A stretch of 64,000 nt of DNA, taken from the NCBI GenBank assembly GCA_013398275.1, contig VZSE01006131.1, forward strand, positions 9,438 to 73,437. The letters are read 5' to 3'. The notes beneath the pieces are model-generated. The model saw only the letters and a list, made by a program, of their open reading frames with translations. It was not told the origin of the DNA and ran no database searches. The position numbers and the translations under genes were made by a program. Source of the stretch: Promerops cafer (Eukaryota > Chordata > Aves > Passeriformes > Nectariniidae). Below, one piece after another: positions 47,331 to 60,740 of this stretch (its first letter is position 1; every line of letters starts with the position of its first letter).

Positions 47331-50300
47331 TCCTTTTCCAGCCAGGCTGAAGCGTCCAGGAGACAAACTAGTGACTAGCATGCAGCCTGTCCTGGTTGTC
47401 TAGGAAAACACAGTTTGTAACTTGAAGAGCTCTGGTGAATCCCACAATATAATAATTGAGTTAAATGCAAATTACTTCATCATTTATGTTGTCTCAGAAA
47501 TGCATGTGCTCTTATAAACTGATTGAAATTTAAAAACCCCTGGCTTTCCTTGGGTGCTATTGGGCTCTTCCAAATGCCTGCTGCTTTGCACTGTCTGCAT
47601 GCAGGGTCGTGTGTGACTACCCAGCCCCTGCACATGTGGGGAAGCTTTATGAGCTTTGAGATCAGCTCCAGATGGTGGCTTGGTGCTCTCCTTTTCCCGA
47701 GACCCATGGGATGCCTGGCTAGCAGGAAGTGGATGCAGCCCAAGGCAGCACAGGGCAGGGGGAGAAGCAGGTTTCTCAGCAGGGCTGCGGCAGAGCTGGC
47801 CGTGACAGACCCTCGGGGTGGGCTACCGGAGACACATGAAGTTCTTACAAAAGGTCAACTGCCCCACGCCTGAAAATTACTCAGGAGGGCTTGCTTATTA
47901 TGCAAGCCTCAAGAGGGCTTGTTAGTTATTATGTTTATTATGGTAAGATGCTCTAGGATAGCTTGGTGTGAAATGAGCTCATTTGTTAAAAGTGACCTTA
48001 AAATGTGAAATGCAGAGCCTGGTTCTCATCTCGGCACCTTCTCCAATCAATAACATCAGGGAGACATGAGAGGCCATCTCAGAAGTGCAATGTGCAGCAT
48101 CAGCATCAATAAGGTGGAAATTAGTCTGAGGTTCACAGACGTTTGAGACTTGTTTTTTAATCACCTTTGTCTTCATAAAATTATTCGTGATACTTATTTA
48201 GGTTATCTCCACTTGGTCCTTCCAGGAGTATAAAAAAGGAAGGAATGGAAATTTACCTAAAATGCTGCAGGGAATCTAGAATTATGGCTGTTCATTTGAG
48301 TGGGAAAAAAAAAAAAATGTTGCTCATCTCTACTAAAAGATACTAAGAGAAAAATAATTTTGCAGACTTGGGTTTCACTTTAAAGAACAACTTTTTGGGT
48401 GAAAACAGCTTTTGGATCAGCCAAGGCTGATGTTTCATGGTCCTGCCATGCCTGTACCACCGAGTCCTGAAGCCTCACAGAGGTTCAACCCATGGTTGCA
48501 GCTCCTCAAGATGACCAGCCTTGGCAGCAGCTTAGCATGGCATGTTGGAGCTGTGTTCTGTTCAGGTCTTACTTTCTCATTAAAAATTTAGGTAGCTGTA
48601 TTTTGCTCCATCTTAAACAAGTCAGTGACCCTGAGTTTTCTGGCAAATCTCCAGATGTGGTCTTATGTAGGAAAAATTTTGGGTCCTTCTTATATTCATT
48701 AAAAATAAAGGAGAAAAACCCTTATCACCAAAGATAGTGGCATTTGTCAGCTCCATTTTGCTTAGCTCAGCTGAATTACTGTCTGCCAAATGGGCAAACT
48801 TGAAAGATATATTTTCTCCCATCTCCTTCAAAAGTCCTGTGTCATTAGAAATGCTTAAAAATTCCAGGTAGATAAAGATCATCTTGGCTCTCCACTTTGA
48901 CCCCTTAGCTTTACAGAATTCCTTATTATATTATTTTGGCTGTTGCCTTTTCTAACATGGCCATATATATCCAGAGCTTTTCGTTCAGACAAATAGTCTT
49001 TCTACTATTGCCTAATATCCTCATTAATTTATATTGAATTTAACTTTCCAGTTTTTGCTTTCACTTTTCTAACTTCCAGCAAAAGGTGTTCCTAAAACTA
49101 TAGATGAAACAAAGGAACTGCTGGCAAAACAATATAATAGCCAGAGGGAGGGGGGAATGCCTAGGGCAACTTCTACCCTGGTTGGTTAAGCAGAACTTCC
49201 ACTGACATCCTGAAACAGATGGGGTCCTGATAAAAACAGTCATGATTGACTGTTGTGCTATCTGGCTGCATTCTAGACTTCTAATGAATTTGAAAGCAGC
49301 CAGGCATCAAATCTTTTTCAAAGGAACAGCCAAGACAGAAAAGGATTTTGCTATGTAGTTTTGGGGCTAAGAGTGTACAGTAAACAAAATCCTGATCAAG
49401 CATGCTGTAACACCCATGTCCTTGTAGGAGACATTTATATTACCTGTAGGACACATTCATATTACCCCACCGTTGCCCACCTAAAAGCCTAACAAGTACT
49501 TTACATTCCTGTACGAGGTATGGAAGATGTGTGGGATGGACTGGCCTATGGAAGTATCCATTTCTGCCTGGGAGCAAAACAAGATATCCAGGAAAACTAG
49601 GGTAGAACTGGCACTTGTCTTTTCAGGGGCAAATCTGGGAGAACTGGATCCCAGCACTAATTTAATTTTTGGTAAGAAAAAGAAGCAAAGCTCAAGGTTG
49701 TTTGCTTTTGATAGAAACATCCAGGTATTTGATGTGTTCCTAAATCAGTGCTTGAGATCAATAATATTTTGTGGCAATCACGTTCAGGAATTGAACATGT
49801 AGGTGAAGAATAGAAGAATCCTGTACAGTTTGATCAAGGTCTCTTCCCACACCCACTTGGTGTCATTGAGCTGTGAGTGAGACTGAATTTGGTGAACTCC
49901 ACAGTGCTTCAGCTGCTCTACACCTGTTCTATCCACCTCACAGCTTGTTTCACTACCTCTTGTTTCACTACCGTAAGGCACCGAGTTTCTGGCACCATGT
50001 GCCAAGTCTCCTTTTCTTCATACTGAGTCAATGGGGGGTGAGGATACAAATAAATAGATTCAGATACATCTTCCTTTGTCCTCTGAAGGCCTGATCCAGA
50101 GGTGATTGATAGCAGTGGAGGAAGTAACTGCATCAGACCTTGATTCGAGAGTGATTCTGCTGAAGGACGGGGGAGCAGTACATTTGCGTGGGATACACAT
50201 CTGTGACACCAAAAGAATAAGTCCCATTATCTGTCATCTTGGACTCCATGGACATGGTTTTTCTTCCAGCAAAATGTTGAATTCTCCAAGTAAGAAAAAT

Positions 50301-53300
50301 TCTTTCACTGTATCTTTGCATCTAAAAGCATTTGTTAAAAGATTCATTTTAAAGCCGGAGATAACTATTATTCTCTGACCTCTTATTTTGAAGAGAATAC
50401 ACAAGGTAGATTAAAGTGTTATTATTGCTTGATCAAACAATGTACTTGAATGTTTGTTCGGAAAAAGGTTTTCAAAAATACAGAAAAGTGTCTTTTCATA
50501 GCACAGTGTCAGACCTCTTGATGAATTACAGAATGTCACCCAACTGTGATTCCTCTTGCTCAAACCACGAATTGTGTTTGCATACATTGTGTGGGCTCAG
50601 TATTTCCCCATAATATAGGCATGCGGAAAAGAAAAAATGAACCAAAATGAAACAAAACAAGCAAAGAAGACACATTTGTACTGCCTGTGAGGGCATTCAG
50701 GACCACAATTATCTAGTGCAATTCTATTCAGATACCTAAACAAAAGGTAAATTTGTTTTTGGAATAAAAGTGGTTTGTGCTTATGAAAACAAAACATGCC
50801 CATGTATGTCTCAGAAGACTAAATAGACAGAGAGCAGAAAATGTACAGAATGGGGTGAAAGAGAGACCCCTGTGCATGACATTCTTTTGAGCAGATTCAC
50901 TAAGGTTTCCTGGCCACTGCCAGCCAAGCTCCAATGGGATTTGCCTTGTTTCACTGAGAGGTCTGCAAATTAGCAAAGGTTAATTGTACACTGGAGCTGA
51001 GCACCCACGGGTCTCAGTATGAAGAGAAGAAAAGCCCATCCAGAGGCTGGTTCATGCATTCCAAGGCAGGAGTGTAAAAGAACTGAAAGGATCACAGTCA
51101 ATGCTGCCCCACCGATCATTACAAAAAGTCTGCAATATGGACAGGAGATGTTTCCCCACTTCAAAGCCAGTTGTTTGAGGCATCCCAACACCTTTAAGCT
51201 ATATCCTTAGCCATGGAAAACCTAATAGCTCAAGTCCGATTTCAAAGGATTTTGTATATGAATAATAGTGAATTTGGAGCTAAAGCGTGATTAAGAGCCC
51301 TAGGTGGGGCTGCAATGTGGCAGTAATTTCAGACAGACTTTGTTACCTTGCTAGCTGGATATCTCCTTGGTTAATTCCTGCAGCTTCTGCACTTGTATTT
51401 GCTGCAGATGATCTGCTTTACTGTGCCTTTTATCAGCATGCGATCAGATATTTCTTTGAAGCACCTTTTTTGTTTAGGCACCAAGAACACAGGAAACATT
51501 TTCCTTAGCAAAATTTGAAACCTCTTTTTTCAGCCAGAATACTGCCCAGGGAGGTTGCCTGTCTTGTAGCTTTGGCCCCAGGCCATGCAGCAGTTTTCTT
51601 CACTCGCTGTTTCTAGACTATAACTCCTTAAAGGAATTCTTGTCATCTTCTACCTCTGGCCCAAAGTTGGCCATCAAATATTTGCATTAAAACCCCCACG
51701 TTATGTGTCCTGATCTTCACATGAGCCCATAACTACTGCTGAGTAAAGGAGCACTTCACACCTCCTCATGGAAAACTGCTGCTTTTTTCCAGTGGTTTCA
51801 GTAAGGTCTTGGAGTTAGGCAAGCTCCCTAGAAACCACTCAAACTTACCCATAACAGTAAAATACCAAATTCTTTTCTGAGCCTTACAGACTTCTTGGTG
51901 TCAGCAAAGTTTCAGCGTGTGTAAGACTTTTGTGTAATGAACCATGCTAGCATGTAATATTTATTTCGTAGCCCTTCAGCCTCTTCCATCCAACCCTTCC
52001 TTTGTTTGCCATGCTTACCTGTCCTGTGATGCTTAAACGTAGAAAGAAAACTCCTTAGGTCAGGGACCTGTCAATCAGTGGAAGTCTCTAAAGGGCAACA
52101 CACTTTTAACAGGTCTGTATCAATAATGAATCACATTTGCTTTCTAGATGTGCAAACACTTCCTTGAGTTTTCTCTCCTGTGTGTCAGAGGGGGTGGGGA
52201 CTCACTGTATCCAAAGAGCAAAAAGCCACTACTATGATGGCAATGTCAGCTGCTGTAGCCCAGCTGGGACAGGAAGGACAAGACCGACCTCCTGTCTACT
52301 AGCAGCAAACTTTTGTTCACAGAAGTCCCTCCACAGCTTCAGGCAAACCAAGGCATTAAAATGAAGATAGAGCCCAGCATGTCCAGTTTTACTGTGGTGG
52401 TACTTGGAGACTCAAGTTTCACTACTTCAAAGGGAAGTCAGACAGCTATCAGCATGGATGTTTTTCCTGAGGTAAGACAACCCCTATTCCTTCCCCTTTC
52501 CTAGTAGAATCTAGAGAACTCAGGCAAAAGCTCACTTCAAAGACAGATAGGTGAGGAAACAGAGGGAATATTGACTTTTAAAGTAACTTCTTGCCTCTAT
52601 AGGATTAAGGAAGTTGGGTAGGTAGATAGTCACCTTGTCTTCCTCCTAATTTCCCTCTTCTCCTGAGCTCTGAATATTTTTCTCCTTGTTTCATCTCCTA
52701 TCCCAACATACAATCCATCAGTCTTCTCAGAGGATGGTCCCCTGACATGGCAAACACCAGGGGAAGGAAGAGACCAAGAAAAATCAGCCCCACAGGCCTC
52801 CCTGCAGGATGGTTTGAGGCACCCTTGCCCTTCCTCTTTATCACCGTGCCCCAGTGCACTCCCAGCTCCAGGGCAAGTAATGGATGGGTGGTCAAGACAC
52901 AGTCAGACCAGGGTAGGGTCCCCAGGGAATAAGGCTGAGATGGTTCATGTTTCCACCATGAAGGAAAAGCGTAAGGGATTCATAGCTGAACGTGGCTACA
53001 TCTGGGAAATGTACTCATCCCCTCTGATGGCAGCAGTAGTTTTCTACTGACATTATTAAGAACCATGGCAGACTCCTGCTCCGCTCATTTTGTTTGCTGA
53101 CATTTCCACTGGCATTTCCATTTCTGTTGCATTCTGAGACTACCTTGTCTATTCATGTTTAGGACACAGCTAGTGCCTGTCCTGCCAGTTACCCATTCTC
53201 TGTAACATATTCTGCTTTTATTTTAGCTCAAGTGATTTGTATTTCACAATAACCCGATCATTTTTGGAGTTTAGCAGCTATCTTCTCTTTGAGTCACATT

Positions 53301-54124
53301 TTTCTGCCTGCTATGGGTCAGTGTCCCACCATCCCAGAGTGCTGACTTGGGTAGCCCAGGTGGGTAACTCTTCCTGTGGGTGGACAAAATCTACAAAAGC
53401 AATAAGGCAGGCACTTGCAATGAGTCCACTATGACCTCTGGACATCCCACCTTTGAGTATTGTAATTCCTCCAGCTATCAGCTATCTTCAGAGGCTTGAC
53501 ACCCTGCCTACTGCCAGCTGTCCTCCTGTCTCTCCTCAGGCTGCTGGCCATACAGCATGGGAAAATTGAAGGAAAATTGAAGTCACCACGTGATTTTAGT
53601 CATACATTAGATGCTGCCTGGTTGCAGCTCAGCAGACTCTCACCTGCATTTCAGCAATGTCACATCTCCTTTTGCATTGGCCACCACTGTGCATAATGTC
53701 TACAGTGTGTACAAGAGCATGCTGCGGGCAGGAGATAAACATGTGTTTATTCATCCACACGTGTTTGCTACAGCTTTAGGACTCACCCCACTGTGTACTA
53801 ATGAGATTTAAAAAATGAACATCAAATATAAAGATGTGAAAACTGCCATCTGATCCAGAAGGGAAGGTTTAAGCTCTCCCTGCTCTTTCAGCCCTTGAAA
53901 CAGCCTGAAAATTGACTGACCTTGCACTGTGTGTGTGTTTGTTAGCAAACAGAGGCTGTGCTGGCCGAGGGAAGGAAGGGAGCTCTTGAGTGCTGTTTCT
54001 CAGCCTGAAGATGAATTCCTGTCCTTACCTTCCAGAGGTACAAACACAGCACTGTTAGTAGCTGCACCTCAGCTGATGGAGGCTACTCTGACAAAACACT
54101 TTGGGTAATATTTTTCATATTATT
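47331..54124. other. Single-copy non-coding DNA, no gene supported
   Basis: About 6.8 kb. Frames reach 116 codons (47523-47873, plus) without recognisable similarity. An imperfect tandem duplication is listed separately, and a possible exon with a good donor at 52323-52471 is discussed in the findings. A 15-bp near-tandem repeat (CTTGTTTCACTACC twice) lies near 49944-49973. No interspersed repeat was recognised. Confidence 0.6.
49423..49466. repeat. Tandem duplication, 22 bp x 2
   Basis: The unit TGTAGGAGACATTTATATTA plus CC (49423-49444) is followed by a copy at 49445-49466 with two substitutions. Confidence 0.9.
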
Positions 54125-54400
54125 TTCCTTCTCATATGTCCCAAGACTGTATTTGCCTTTTCTTAATTATGGCTTTTCATTAACTACTCATCTTTATTTC
54201 TTCATGACTGATTACCCCAGGTTCTTTCCCTGCACTACTCTTGTCCACTCATGGATACACTGTTTTGTATTTGCATCTGCAATTCTCTTAATTGTGCTGA
54301 GCCTATACTTGTCATACTTCATTCTTTCCTGACAGCCCCCCTAATTCATCCAGGTCATTGCACTAGATCCTAGAATATTAATTACTGTCCCAGAGTGTTG
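54125..54400 (-). mobile_element. Ancient CR1/L3-type LINE fragment, RT region
   Basis: The plus strand shows CCCAAGACTGTATTTGCCTT, AACTACTCATCTTTATTTC, TTACCCCAGGTTCTTTCC, CTTGTCATACTTCATTC and TTCATCCAGGTCATTG. These correspond in order to antisense CR1 landmarks such as the GGCTCATGTTCAGCTTG, CCAAGTCCCTTTTTG, CTTGTTGAACTTCATG and CCAGGTC segments. The distance from the first landmark to the CTTGT..TTCAT landmark is about 163 bases here and about 166 in the young copy at 22915-23860, which supports homology despite heavy decay. Confidence 0.65.
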
Positions 54401-57400
54401 GGTTATCACTGTACTTATATTTCTTCCATTCCTTTCTATATGTTTATCTTAAGTATCTTAAGAAACACCAGGACTCTGTGAAGCCCAGCCCTTGGGCAGG
54501 GATGGGGCATGGGGAAGGCAGAGGCAGTGATTTTAAGAGATGCGAGATTCAATCAGACATTAAGGTTAGTGAAACCACTTTCACAGAGGTAGGATAGAGG
54601 CATATCACCTTGAGGTACAGCAAGTTAAATGGGCAAAGGGGTGGTAAAGGGTGTTCATCAGCACTGTTCTGACCCTTCCATAAAAATATACTTCATTGAC
54701 TTGACAAGAGCAAAAATGTCAGAAAAGCTTCTGGTTGTGAAAGGTAGGTCTGCTCAGCCTTGGGGCTGCACAGTCCTGAGCCAGCAGGTCCTGAGCCACA
54801 GAGTCAGGGATGTGTCTTGGTGGTGTGATGAGCCCTGTCCCTCTGGGGTGGGGACACAGCCTGGCTCACCCTACAGAGTAAGTGGAGGGTGGGAGAGGCT
54901 GGGCCAGGGAGCGGCAGTGGCAGCTCACAGTGAAATGCTCTCAGCCTGCCTGATGCTCTGCCACAGCCCCCACTCTGTACCTAGCCCTGCTACAGTCCTT
55001 GCAGGCAGCTGTCACTGCTGCTCTCTCCTTTGCATAATATACCTCTTTGGCTTTTATGTGAAGCTGGTCACTGACCACCAAAAGCCTTCTGACTCTCTGC
55101 CCTTTGCTGTGAGCAGCTCTTTTAGTGTGTAAAGCCTTTTCTTGTTGCATAAATTTTCTGTAAGGGTCATGCAGGAGCAACCACAAGAGAGACCCAGGAA
55201 AACATGGTTTATGAATTTGAGGGATGATATGGAGAAAATTGCAGTCAGTTGGCACAACTTAGGAAGGTGATTAGAGAAAAAAAAAAAGCAAACCCTATGG
55301 TGCAAAAAGATTAAGATAGACAAGAAGCAGAAAAGCAGGAGAGACATTACTGTCCTCAGAGCATTCTGAGTGCATGCACCCCTTGCCCAGTTGTTCAAGC
55401 TATCAGTTTTATCGTGCCCTCCCATCCTAGGGGCATCAGCTGGGAACTGAATCACTGCAAAAGAGCTGAGAATATTTCTTCAGCCGCAGCAGGTCTTCTC
55501 TGACCTAAGCATTCACACTGAACCCAGCCAAAAGCAGCCAACAAACAGAACTCAAAGGTAAAAAAAAGAAGTGTGAACAGGTCTCCTAAAGCCATCTGCA
55601 TCCACCCTCCCAAAGCAAACAGCCTTATCTGCAAATAGGCAGCACTGTCCCCAGCAAATGCATAGCCATGTGTCTTGGCATGGGTGCCTCAATGGCTCCA
55701 AACTGCAGAGCAAATATCACCTCTTTTTTTCCCCTTGAGACCCATCTGCCTGGGACACTGTCTGGAGCAGGCATTTGCAGCTTCTGTAGAGTACTAGTTG
55801 AGCCCCACATGGCTGTCAGAGCTGCAAAGGCTCTAGAAGCCACCAGGAGGTACATGCAGGATAGTGAAGGCTGATGTAGTGACTGCCCTGGAGCTGGACA
55901 ACTGCAGCTTCTGCTTAAGTGGACTAATCACTGCAGGGCCCTTCTAGGAAAGATCATGCTAATTACATATGTACAGTTCGGGATGGAACTTGTGTCCTAA
56001 CAGAGGTTAGCCTTTCACTGGCATGGTAGCTCTTTGCCACCTTTCCAGCTGTAAGCTGCTCCCTGTCTGTGCTGAAGGACAGCCTGGACCTTGCCTTACC
56101 TTGCTCAGGATTGCACAGAACTGGCATGTCAGAAGTGTTGAGGTTTCCTGTCGTCCTGGGCATTGCTACAGCGGTCACATATCAGTGAAGCACTGGAAGT
56201 GGGGGTCTAAGTGCTGCCTCTGCTTGCTCAGACTGCACTTCTGGAGATGGCTTAGAATGGTGCTGAATAAACAGCATGCCCTTTACACTGGGCAGGAGGG
56301 TGAATGCCTGATGTGGAGGGGGGACACAGGTCAGTGTTACAAAAGGGAGCAGTTTGCTGGGCACTGAATGTTTTTTGGTGCTGGAGTGCACAACACCTGC
56401 TTGGGACCTTCCCAGCCATCCCAGGGCAGTGGTAGCTGAACTTACCTGATGGCTCCACTGAGTGTCCAAAAAAGCCAGAGCCTCTTTCCATCGTTTGTGC
56501 TGTGACAGTACCTGAAAGGCTGAGCCAGGTGGTGCTGTATGGCCTGGCAAAAATACTGAGTCAGAGACATTTGTCACTTTGAGGAGCTGATGCAAGAGCC
56601 GCCACATTGGTCATCACTGGGGCTGCTGTCTCTGCAGAGGAACCAGAGCCAAAACTCTGATTCATCTTCTGAGCTATACGTGAATGCTCAGCTTCAAATG
56701 CACACTTGACTCTTACACAAACCATCTGAGAGAAATCGGGCTGTGAAATTTTCCCTGTCCTCCACTTCGCAAGAAGAAACATTCTGGTTAGTTGGGTCTC
56801 CATGACTAGAAATAGACCTGTTCTTTCCTGGCTGAGGGAGAGAGGAAGATACCAGACAGATCTATTTGCTGCCTAGTAAACTTCATACGCAACCTTTTCC
56901 TTTCACACTGATACAGAAACTGTACATGAATGCTCCTGCCTCTCTATGAAGAATGTGGTTAGGTCCTCGTCTGCCTTACTAAATGTCTGACTTCCCTGTC
57001 TCTTGGAACATAGCAAGATACTCCTGTTTGCCAGGGAGACCATCCCCCATCTCATCTTTTAAGATGAGATCCTCCTGCATGCAGCAGCAAGAAAACTTCC
57101 CCATCCTGTGGAGTGCCTGGGGATCACTGGGGCCATCACTCTGCTCTGCTCCTAGTCACTTCTCCAGGGCAGCCCCTGGACAGTGTGAAACATTGCATTG
57201 CCTGCTCTGCTGGGATCACTGGCTGGCACTGGGGCTGTGGCACTGGGCTGCATCTGTGTCTCAACAGAGGTTTGTCTCATTTATCCACTTGTTAGTGGAG
57301 CTGCGCATAATGATCTAAGGGGCAGGACTGACTTCCTTTGGCAAGTTCATGTCCTCACCCTATTCCTCAGTTTACCCTTCCATTACATGTGATCACACCT

Positions 57401-60400
57401 GCCTGCCAGCAGGCTGGCAAATGTTATCTTTTAGGCTTCAGACGGGAGATATTGTAAATGTCAGCTCTAATAATTTATATGTCACAAGTTGGAAATACAG
57501 TTTCAAATGTTCTCACCAGGAAGAGTGGTATTTGGGGAGTCAGGAAGAGCTGGGCATCCCTGCTGCATGGCTGTGCTCTTTTTTTTTCCCTTCCCATAGC
57601 AGTGATGCAATTGAGGGTAAAACTTGGCAAGGGGAATTTAATAGTGGATTAAAGTGTAGGAGGCAAGGGAAAGGCTGATGTCGCAGCACAGCTAATATGC
57701 AATAGCCAGACATACCCGGGCTGGTGGATAATGAGTTGTCAGAATTATATGTGGCAGCAGAATGGCTTGTTTTGAAGTGGAATTATTGAACTGATTATGG
57801 GCAAGTTCTTGTATCTACGTCCTGCAAATAAATAGTGCAAATAATGAGCAGCAAACAAGGCAAGACACACACCAAGCCAGGAGAACAAGGAGACAAAGTA
57901 TTATCTGTCAGAGGGAGACACAAATTGAAAAAAGGGAGTCATTAAGAAAAGGAGATAAATCTGGGGAGGGGGAAGAGTGACAAGGAAGAGAGTCAGTGTT
58001 GCTGTAAAATGGGAAGCACTCATTTTCTAATGGTATATATCCCCAATGAACATCATGAAGATACCTGGCTGCTCTGGTATATCTGAGACTGTATGTGTCA
58101 TGCCATGACACTGCTGTATGCACCTTTCCTGGTCTGTGTGTGCTGCTGCAAGCCTCTGCATCCCTGTGAGTGATGAACTACTTTCATCAGTTCGCACTAA
58201 ATGTTGAGAATTAGTTGAGCTATAAGCCATATTTCATGTTAGGTTACAGGGGAAAACAGTAGGAGATAGGATTTATGCTCTCTGTATAAATGAACTTCAT
58301 AAGCTTTTCTTCGCAAGGGAAAAAGAAATTGTGTCTGATAAAGTTCTGCACTAAAAAAAAAAAAAAGAATTAAAAAAATAACATTTCTAAAGTGGGAAAA
58401 AAACAACTTTTGTTATCACTGGTGATTAATTGAATTGATGTGTAACTGTTGTTCCAGAGGAGTGGAGATTAGAAACAGTGACAGACTATGCCCTAGTGGT
58501 CCCAATTCTGCTATTACCTGAAATTACAGTCCAAAGCAGACTGACTAGTGTGCCCCACAAATTCATAAAAATTCAAGAGCCACTTTCACCAGTCTACTTT
58601 TGATAAATTCTTCTTGATTCAGTAACCTTTCTTAATGGAATTTCTCTCTCTTTTCCTCTCTTTTACCTTTTTTTTTTCAATTCGGTCCACACATTTATTA
58701 TTATCCCTCCCACTCTCCTACGTGGGAGTGCAGACCTCTGACTAAACATCCATGTTGTAATCTGTATAGGAATTTACTGGTGGTGCATGACAGAAGGGAC
58801 TTAAAGAAAATTATGCATTTCTCAGGTCTACCCTAGGGCACACAAATCAAAGTCTCTCCTGAACACTATATAGTAAAACTGAAAGTAGCTACACTTTATA
58901 TGGAAATTAGATGATCCTAGGATATAGCACAACTAAACATATATCAAAACACAGTGACAATGAAGGCGGAAACTACTTTTTCTTTAGTGAGGATATAAAC
59001 CTCTATTTTGTTTTATTTGTCCTAAAAGATGCCTTTTTCTTCGCGGATGAGAAAAAATCCCACTAGGAATATGCATTCACTGGACAGGCTCTAAAGCTAG
59101 TGATTCTTTTTTCATTTTGCTTTTAGACCACTTTTATTTTTTACTGCCTTAGGAAAGGTATTTAGAATAGTTCATACAGTAACAAATGCCTTGATCTTCT
59201 ATGGACTGAATCAGAAAGGGAAGAGCTTAATCGGAGGGCAGAGAGTAATATCTCATGGCACTTTTAGGGCAAGGGACCTTATCTAATTTTGCTTTCTTTT
59301 TCTCTAGGTTCTTGCCTGTTTTATAACAAAACCAAAACATAAAGTGTAGCAATGTGATATCTTGTACATAAAGCCTGCTGTTTTTCCTCACACTAGCTCC
59401 TTCCTGGGGGATGAGCCATTAACAGCAGAGCCCCTCCAGCTGCTGTTGTTGATGGCTGTGCAAAAGCAGCTGCCACATGCAGGCTCATTGCAGCTGGGAC
59501 ATAGATTGTACAACATCTGGGTTTGTGTCACTTCCCTCCAGGGCTTCTGCACACCTTTCATATTCCATTTTTTTAATGAAATAGGGAGTGGAAGCTGGAG
59601 AAATCCACGTATGATTTGTGCACCGAAATAAAGCAAAGAGGGACAGAGAAAGTTCAATGCCAAAACCAAAAGAGAAAAGCAGAATAGATAAAAGGAATAT
59701 TGTGTTTATTCTACTAGTACTCCTGGATCAGCATTTGAAGAATTAACTTTCTGCATTCTTCTGTATTGTCATTTTATAGCATGAAAAATCAGCTCGTTTC
59801 AAGGCAGCATAAGAAAAAAAGGAGATGACAAAGTTCAGCATCCCTTGGGGCTCTCAGTTTTGATGAACTGATAGATTAACCCAAGTGCTTTCCCACTTCC
59901 ATGGGTGTGTGGGATCAGATTGCATGTTGCTGCACATCTCGACAGACTGCAGTGATACAAGTCATCCATGAAGGCAACATGACACCAAAATAGAAGCAGG
60001 AAAGAAGAAATATCGAGAACACAGAGCATGATAGCTGAGCAGATATGAGTTCAGGCTCCTATTCTGTGACAGCCTTTCTACCTATAAATCTATTAGTTGT
60101 TCTGTGCCTCATTTATGTATTCATAAATTCAAGATTATACTAGTTTTCTGTCTCACAGGTCCACTATGAAAGGTAAATGATATTTAATATTGTAACCTAC
60201 TCTACTGCTGTGATACTGAAGTCTATTTAAGATATTATTACCAAAAAAGAGTCATATTTTATAGACAGTTTCCCTTTGTGTCAAAGGAGGCTAGACGGTG
60301 ATGTCAGACTTCCAAAGGCCAACATGACACTGGAAGAAAACATTTATGTTTTTCCCCAAAATATGTAGAGACCTTGAGAAGTGGAAATTCATAGAGGGCA

Positions 60401-60524
60401 CAACTGGAACAAACAAATCACTGCGACATCATTATCTATATGCCTGCTGCTTGCATATATCATAGAAATGTATTTCCATGTGATGCAGGTGATAGTGGTG
60501 AGTGTCTCCCTGCTGGGGAGCTGA
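54401..60524. other. Single-copy non-coding DNA, candidate conserved block at 57.4-57.9 kb
   Basis: About 6.1 kb with no supportable gene. The longest frame (54629-55132, plus, 167 codons) and overlapping minus-strand frames (54941-55455) resemble nothing known. Around 57400-57880 the sequence is AT-rich with homeodomain-like words and looks constrained. An A-run of about 14 lies near 58354. Confidence 0.55.
57049..57070. repeat. Perfect 10-bp palindrome
   Basis: ATCTCATCTT and AAGATGAGAT are exact reverse complements separated by TT. It is short and probably of no functional weight. Confidence 0.85.
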
Positions 60525-60740
60525 AGGCAAGGGATTATCCCTCTTTACTCATGAGACCACATTGGCCACTGCATCCAGTCTTGAGCTCCTTGATACGTTG
60601 GAAAGGCACCGGTAATCGGGAACAAATTCAGAGTGCCAGCAAAATGTTGAGGGACACTGGCCCCATGAGGATGTGCTGAGGGACCTCACTTTCTCAGCCT
60701 GGGGAAGAGGCAACTTTGGGGTGCTTAGGAGCCACCTATC
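60525..60740 (+). mobile_element. CR1 LINE fragment
   Basis: The plus strand reads GGCAAGGGATTATCCCTC, GAGACCACATTGGCCACTGC, ATCCAGTCTTGAGCTCC, AGTGCCAGCAAAATGTTGAG and TTTCTCAGCCTGGGGAAGAG. This follows CR1 sense sequence across the LVRPHLEYCIQFWAP, VQRRATKM and GLFSLEK region. It is diverged and lacks a 3' end. Boundaries are approximate. Confidence 0.75.

Noticed and set aside
47884..47930. Hairpin GCTTGC...GCAAGC with repeated GAGGGCTTG
   Set aside because: The arms are only 6 bp; too short to mean anything.
54629..55132. 167-codon plus-strand frame as a protein gene
   Set aside because: No recognisable domain, opposed by minus-strand frames of similar length, and no supporting splice or conservation evidence.
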